Shown piece after piece: positions 7,184-8,114 of a DNA stretch of 8,114 bases (within the stretch, counting starts at the first letter, position 1; the number at the start of each line of letters is the position of its first letter). Location: contig JAQVEI010000095.1 in NCBI GenBank assembly GCA_028697695.1, forward strand, positions 1 through 8,114, in the 5' to 3' direction. The notes beneath the pieces were generated by a model. The model saw only the letters and a program-made list of their open reading frames with translations, had not been told where the DNA came from and did not search any database. Both the position numbers and the translations under genes were made by a program. This DNA comes from Lentimicrobiaceae bacterium. Lineage in GTDB: Bacteria; Bacteroidota; Bacteroidia; Bacteroidales; Lentimicrobiaceae.

Positions 7184-7599
7184 TTAACTGCGCAGTTGTG
7201 ATATGCAAACGGTTGCTTTAAGCAATATCAGTAAAGTTCAGGATATATCTACTAATTAACCAATGCACCATCTTTTCACAATGTTTTAAAACTGCTCTTA
7301 ACGCCCGGCATTTCTATCAGTTTGTAATTTGTACTTCGACCACCGCTTGTTTTTTAAGGTATTTTTCTTTCCAAAATCCTGAATATCCCGCAGTTCTGTA
7401 TCCTGAACACTATTTCTCCGCAATTGAAAAATATTCTCCGCAAATTATGCACAGATTAAAACAATAAAGCTCCGTATAGCATTTTTTAACCTGATAGTAA
7501 TGGTTTGATATGTAAAACTTATTGGTTTTAATTTTCGAAAGATACAATTCAAAAGCAGCTCACCGATTCCGTTATAAAAGTTATTTGCCCTGTAAATGC
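7184..7599. other. Gene-less stretch with a short cluster of direct repeats
   Basis: No convincing coding region in either strand: no open frame with protein-like composition and no family resemblance. It begins with the 12-bp palindrome AACTGCGCAGTT (7186-7197) just after the receiver gene's stop, which has no T-tract and so is not a terminator. Around 7376-7446 short direct repeats occur, listed separately. The rest is AT-rich sequence in which I see nothing. It may include the 3' untranslated part of the receiver mRNA and upstream sites for unknown transcripts. Confidence 0.6.
7376..7446. repeat. Two pairs of short direct repeats
   Basis: ATCCTGAA occurs at 7376-7383 and 7400-7407, 24 bp apart. 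TTCTCCGCAA occurs at 7414-7423 and 7434-7443, exactly 20 bp apart. A related CCCGCAG lies at 7387-7393 after the first ATCCTGAA, so the cluster reads as two or three degenerate units of an ATCCTGAA...CCGCA pattern. The 20-bp spacing would place both copies on one DNA face. Could be protein-binding sites or chance. Confidence 0.4.
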
Positions 7600-7631
7600 A
7601 AAAAGCCGGCTAATCAAATAGCAGGCTTTTT
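7600..7631 (-). terminator. Bidirectional-looking terminator after the tRNA-Ser/tRNA-Pro unit
   Basis: AAAAAGCCGGC (7600-7610) and GCAGGCTTTTT (7621-7631) form a stem with one internal mismatch around a 10-nt loop, with five A on one side and five T on the other. It lies 4 nt beyond the tRNA-Pro 3' end and so most likely ends that minus-strand transcript. In the plus direction it could stop read-through from the receiver gene. Confidence 0.78.
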
Positions 7632-7634
7632 AAG

Positions 7635-7709
7635 TCGGGGTGAATGGATTCGAACCATCGACCCCCTGGTCCCAAACCAGGTGCGCTAACCGGACTGCGC
7701 TACACCCCG
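7635..7709 (-). tRNA. tRNA-Pro (anticodon TGG)
   Basis: Full 75-nt cloverleaf with discriminator A. The acceptor CGGGGTG pairs with CACCCCG, including the C1-G72 pair typical of bacterial tRNA-Pro. The anticodon stem CCTGG/CCAGG holds the loop TTTGGGA, anticodon TGG at 7674-7672, reading CCN codons. The T-arm is GATGG-TTCGAAT-CCATT with a G-U end pair. CCA is not encoded. It lies 27 nt downstream of tRNA-Ser and shares its transcript. Confidence 0.97.
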
Positions 7710-7731
7710 GGTTTAAAGCATGGCTTAAACC
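7710..7731 (-). other. Hairpin filling the tRNA-Ser/tRNA-Pro spacer
   Basis: GGTTTAA and TTAAACC pair over 7 bp, extended by GC/GC past one unpaired A, giving a 9-bp stem with a 3-nt loop. It occupies almost the whole 27-nt spacer between the two mature tRNAs. A short T content and no T-tract argue against termination. It may expose or shape the cleavage sites for RNase P and 3' processing; that role is inference. Confidence 0.5.
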
Positions 7732-7736
7732 ACTTG

Positions 7737-7823
7737 CGGTGAGGGGGGGATTCGAACCCCCGGTACCGTTTCCAGTACGACAGTTTAGCAAACTGTTGGT
7801 TTCAGCCACTCACCCACCTCACC
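7737..7823 (-). tRNA. tRNA-Ser (anticodon GCT)
   Basis: Class II tRNA of 87 nt with a long variable arm and discriminator G, as expected for serine. The acceptor GGTGAGG pairs with CCTCACC. The anticodon stem ACAGT/ACTGT holds TTGCTAA, anticodon GCT at 7789-7787, reading AGC/AGT. The variable arm follows as CGTACTGGAAACGGTACC. The T-arm is GGGGG-TTCGAAT-CCCCC. CCA is not encoded. First gene of a two-tRNA unit. Confidence 0.97.
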
Positions 7824-7833
7824 ATTGGGAGTG

Positions 7834-7864
7834 CAAAAGTACGAATTGATTTGTAATTCGCAAA
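7834..7864 (-). promoter_or_regulatory. Bacteroidota-type promoter of the tRNA-Ser/tRNA-Pro unit
   Basis: TTTG (7864-7861), a spacer of exactly 19 bp, and TACTTTTG (7841-7834) reproduce the Bacteroidota primary sigma-factor consensus TTTG-N19-TAnnTTTG without mismatch. The -7 box ends 10 nt before the mature tRNA-Ser 5' end. Upstream of the -33 box is a tract rich in A on the transcribed sense strand, which may act as an UP-like element. Confidence 0.82.
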
Positions 7865-8114
7865 TTTTTTCTTTTTTCTTTTTATCAATTTCAATTTATT
7901 GGCAGTATCGCTGTTCCAACTAACTATTGACATACACACCCGGAAACCCGGAAAAGTTCGGTAATTGATTTGATTTTATAATTGACTTCATTAGTGGGCA
8001 TTTAAAACCCGCTGATTCTTAACTGGTTAAGATTTAGTTCTTTGACATTTTTGTAATCGCAGCGCGTAAGTATCTCTCTAACAGGTGTTTTGTCCAGTAG
8101 GGAAATACTAAGAA
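7865..8114. other. Gene-less right edge with boxA-like motif; possible rRNA-operon leader
   Basis: No supported coding region. It holds a tandem CCCGGAAA pair (7939-7954), an inverted repeat CTTAAC-TG-GTTAAG (8018-8031), and then AGTTCTTTGACATTT (8036-8050). The last resembles the boxA antitermination element (core CTTTRACA) and the GTTCTTTGACAT sequence I recall upstream of 16S rRNA genes in Bacteroidota. If so, a plus-strand rRNA operon would begin shortly beyond the window. The 16S gene itself is not present, so this is inference. Confidence 0.3.

Noticed and set aside
7186..7197. AACTGCGCAGTT palindrome after the receiver gene as a terminator
   Set aside because: There is no T-tract on either side and too little stem for an intrinsic terminator; palindromes of this length are common by chance.
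7376..7446. Repeat cluster as a CRISPR array or replication iterons
   Set aside because: Repeats are only 8-10 bp, occur twice each, and have no regular repeat-spacer plan, Cas genes or replication gene nearby.
7640..7849. Plus-strand frame of 69 codons starting MNGFEPSTPW
   Set aside because: It runs antisense through tRNA-Pro and tRNA-Ser. The GFEP/GGFEPP peptides are the typical translation of T-loop complements, not a gene.
7939..7954. Tandem CCCGGAAA pair as a functional repeat
   Set aside because: Only two copies of 8 bp with no context; consistent with a minor slippage duplication.
1..8114. A mobile island or novel defence system
   Set aside because: No transposase, integrase, terminal repeats or tRNA-end duplication seen. 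All protein genes belong to common chromosomal families, and the tRNAs appear intact with no partial copies nearby.

Overview
The window looks like a chromosomal segment from a member of the Bacteroidota. The evidence is a secreted protein ending in a type IX secretion (Por) sorting domain, a tRNA promoter that fits the Bacteroidota consensus exactly (TTTG, 19 bp, TAnnTTTG), A-rich start regions without clear Shine-Dalgarno sequences, and tRNAs without an encoded CCA. I cannot name a genus.

Layout, left to right. The minus-strand 5' portion of a copper-exporting P1B-type ATPase (copA-like) runs off the left edge. A 245-bp divergent promoter region separates it from a plus-strand 703-aa secreted protein. 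That protein combines a jelly-roll type domain, an Omp28/thioredoxin-like domain with a CGPC motif, a Big_5-like Ig domain and a C-terminal sorting domain, and its gene ends in a strong intrinsic terminator. Convergent to it are two minus-strand genes: an MFS_3-type exporter with a non-ATG start, and a lipid A acyltransferase of the LpxL/HtrB family. Next come a minus-strand tRNA-Arg(TCT) with its own terminator and promoter, and a plus-strand stand-alone response-regulator receiver protein. After a roughly 450-bp gene-less stretch, a minus-strand tRNA-Ser(GCT)/tRNA-Pro(TGG) unit has a promoter, a spacer hairpin and a terminator. The last 290 bp hold no gene but contain a boxA-like motif that may mark the leader of an rRNA operon beyond the edge.

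How the parts work together. Most genes look like independent single-gene units: copper efflux, an envelope or secreted protein, small-molecule export, outer-membrane lipid A maturation, one signalling receiver and translation tRNAs. The copper ATPase and the CGPC cargo protein share a divergent promoter region with a perfect 22-bp palindrome, so shared regulation is possible but unproven. I see no mobile element, CRISPR array or recognisable defence system, and no convincing new multi-gene system. The items most worth a second look are the palindrome and possible structured leader in front of copA, the redox-motif T9SS cargo beside it, the TTG-start/hairpin leader of the MFS gene, and the repeat cluster in the gene-less region.
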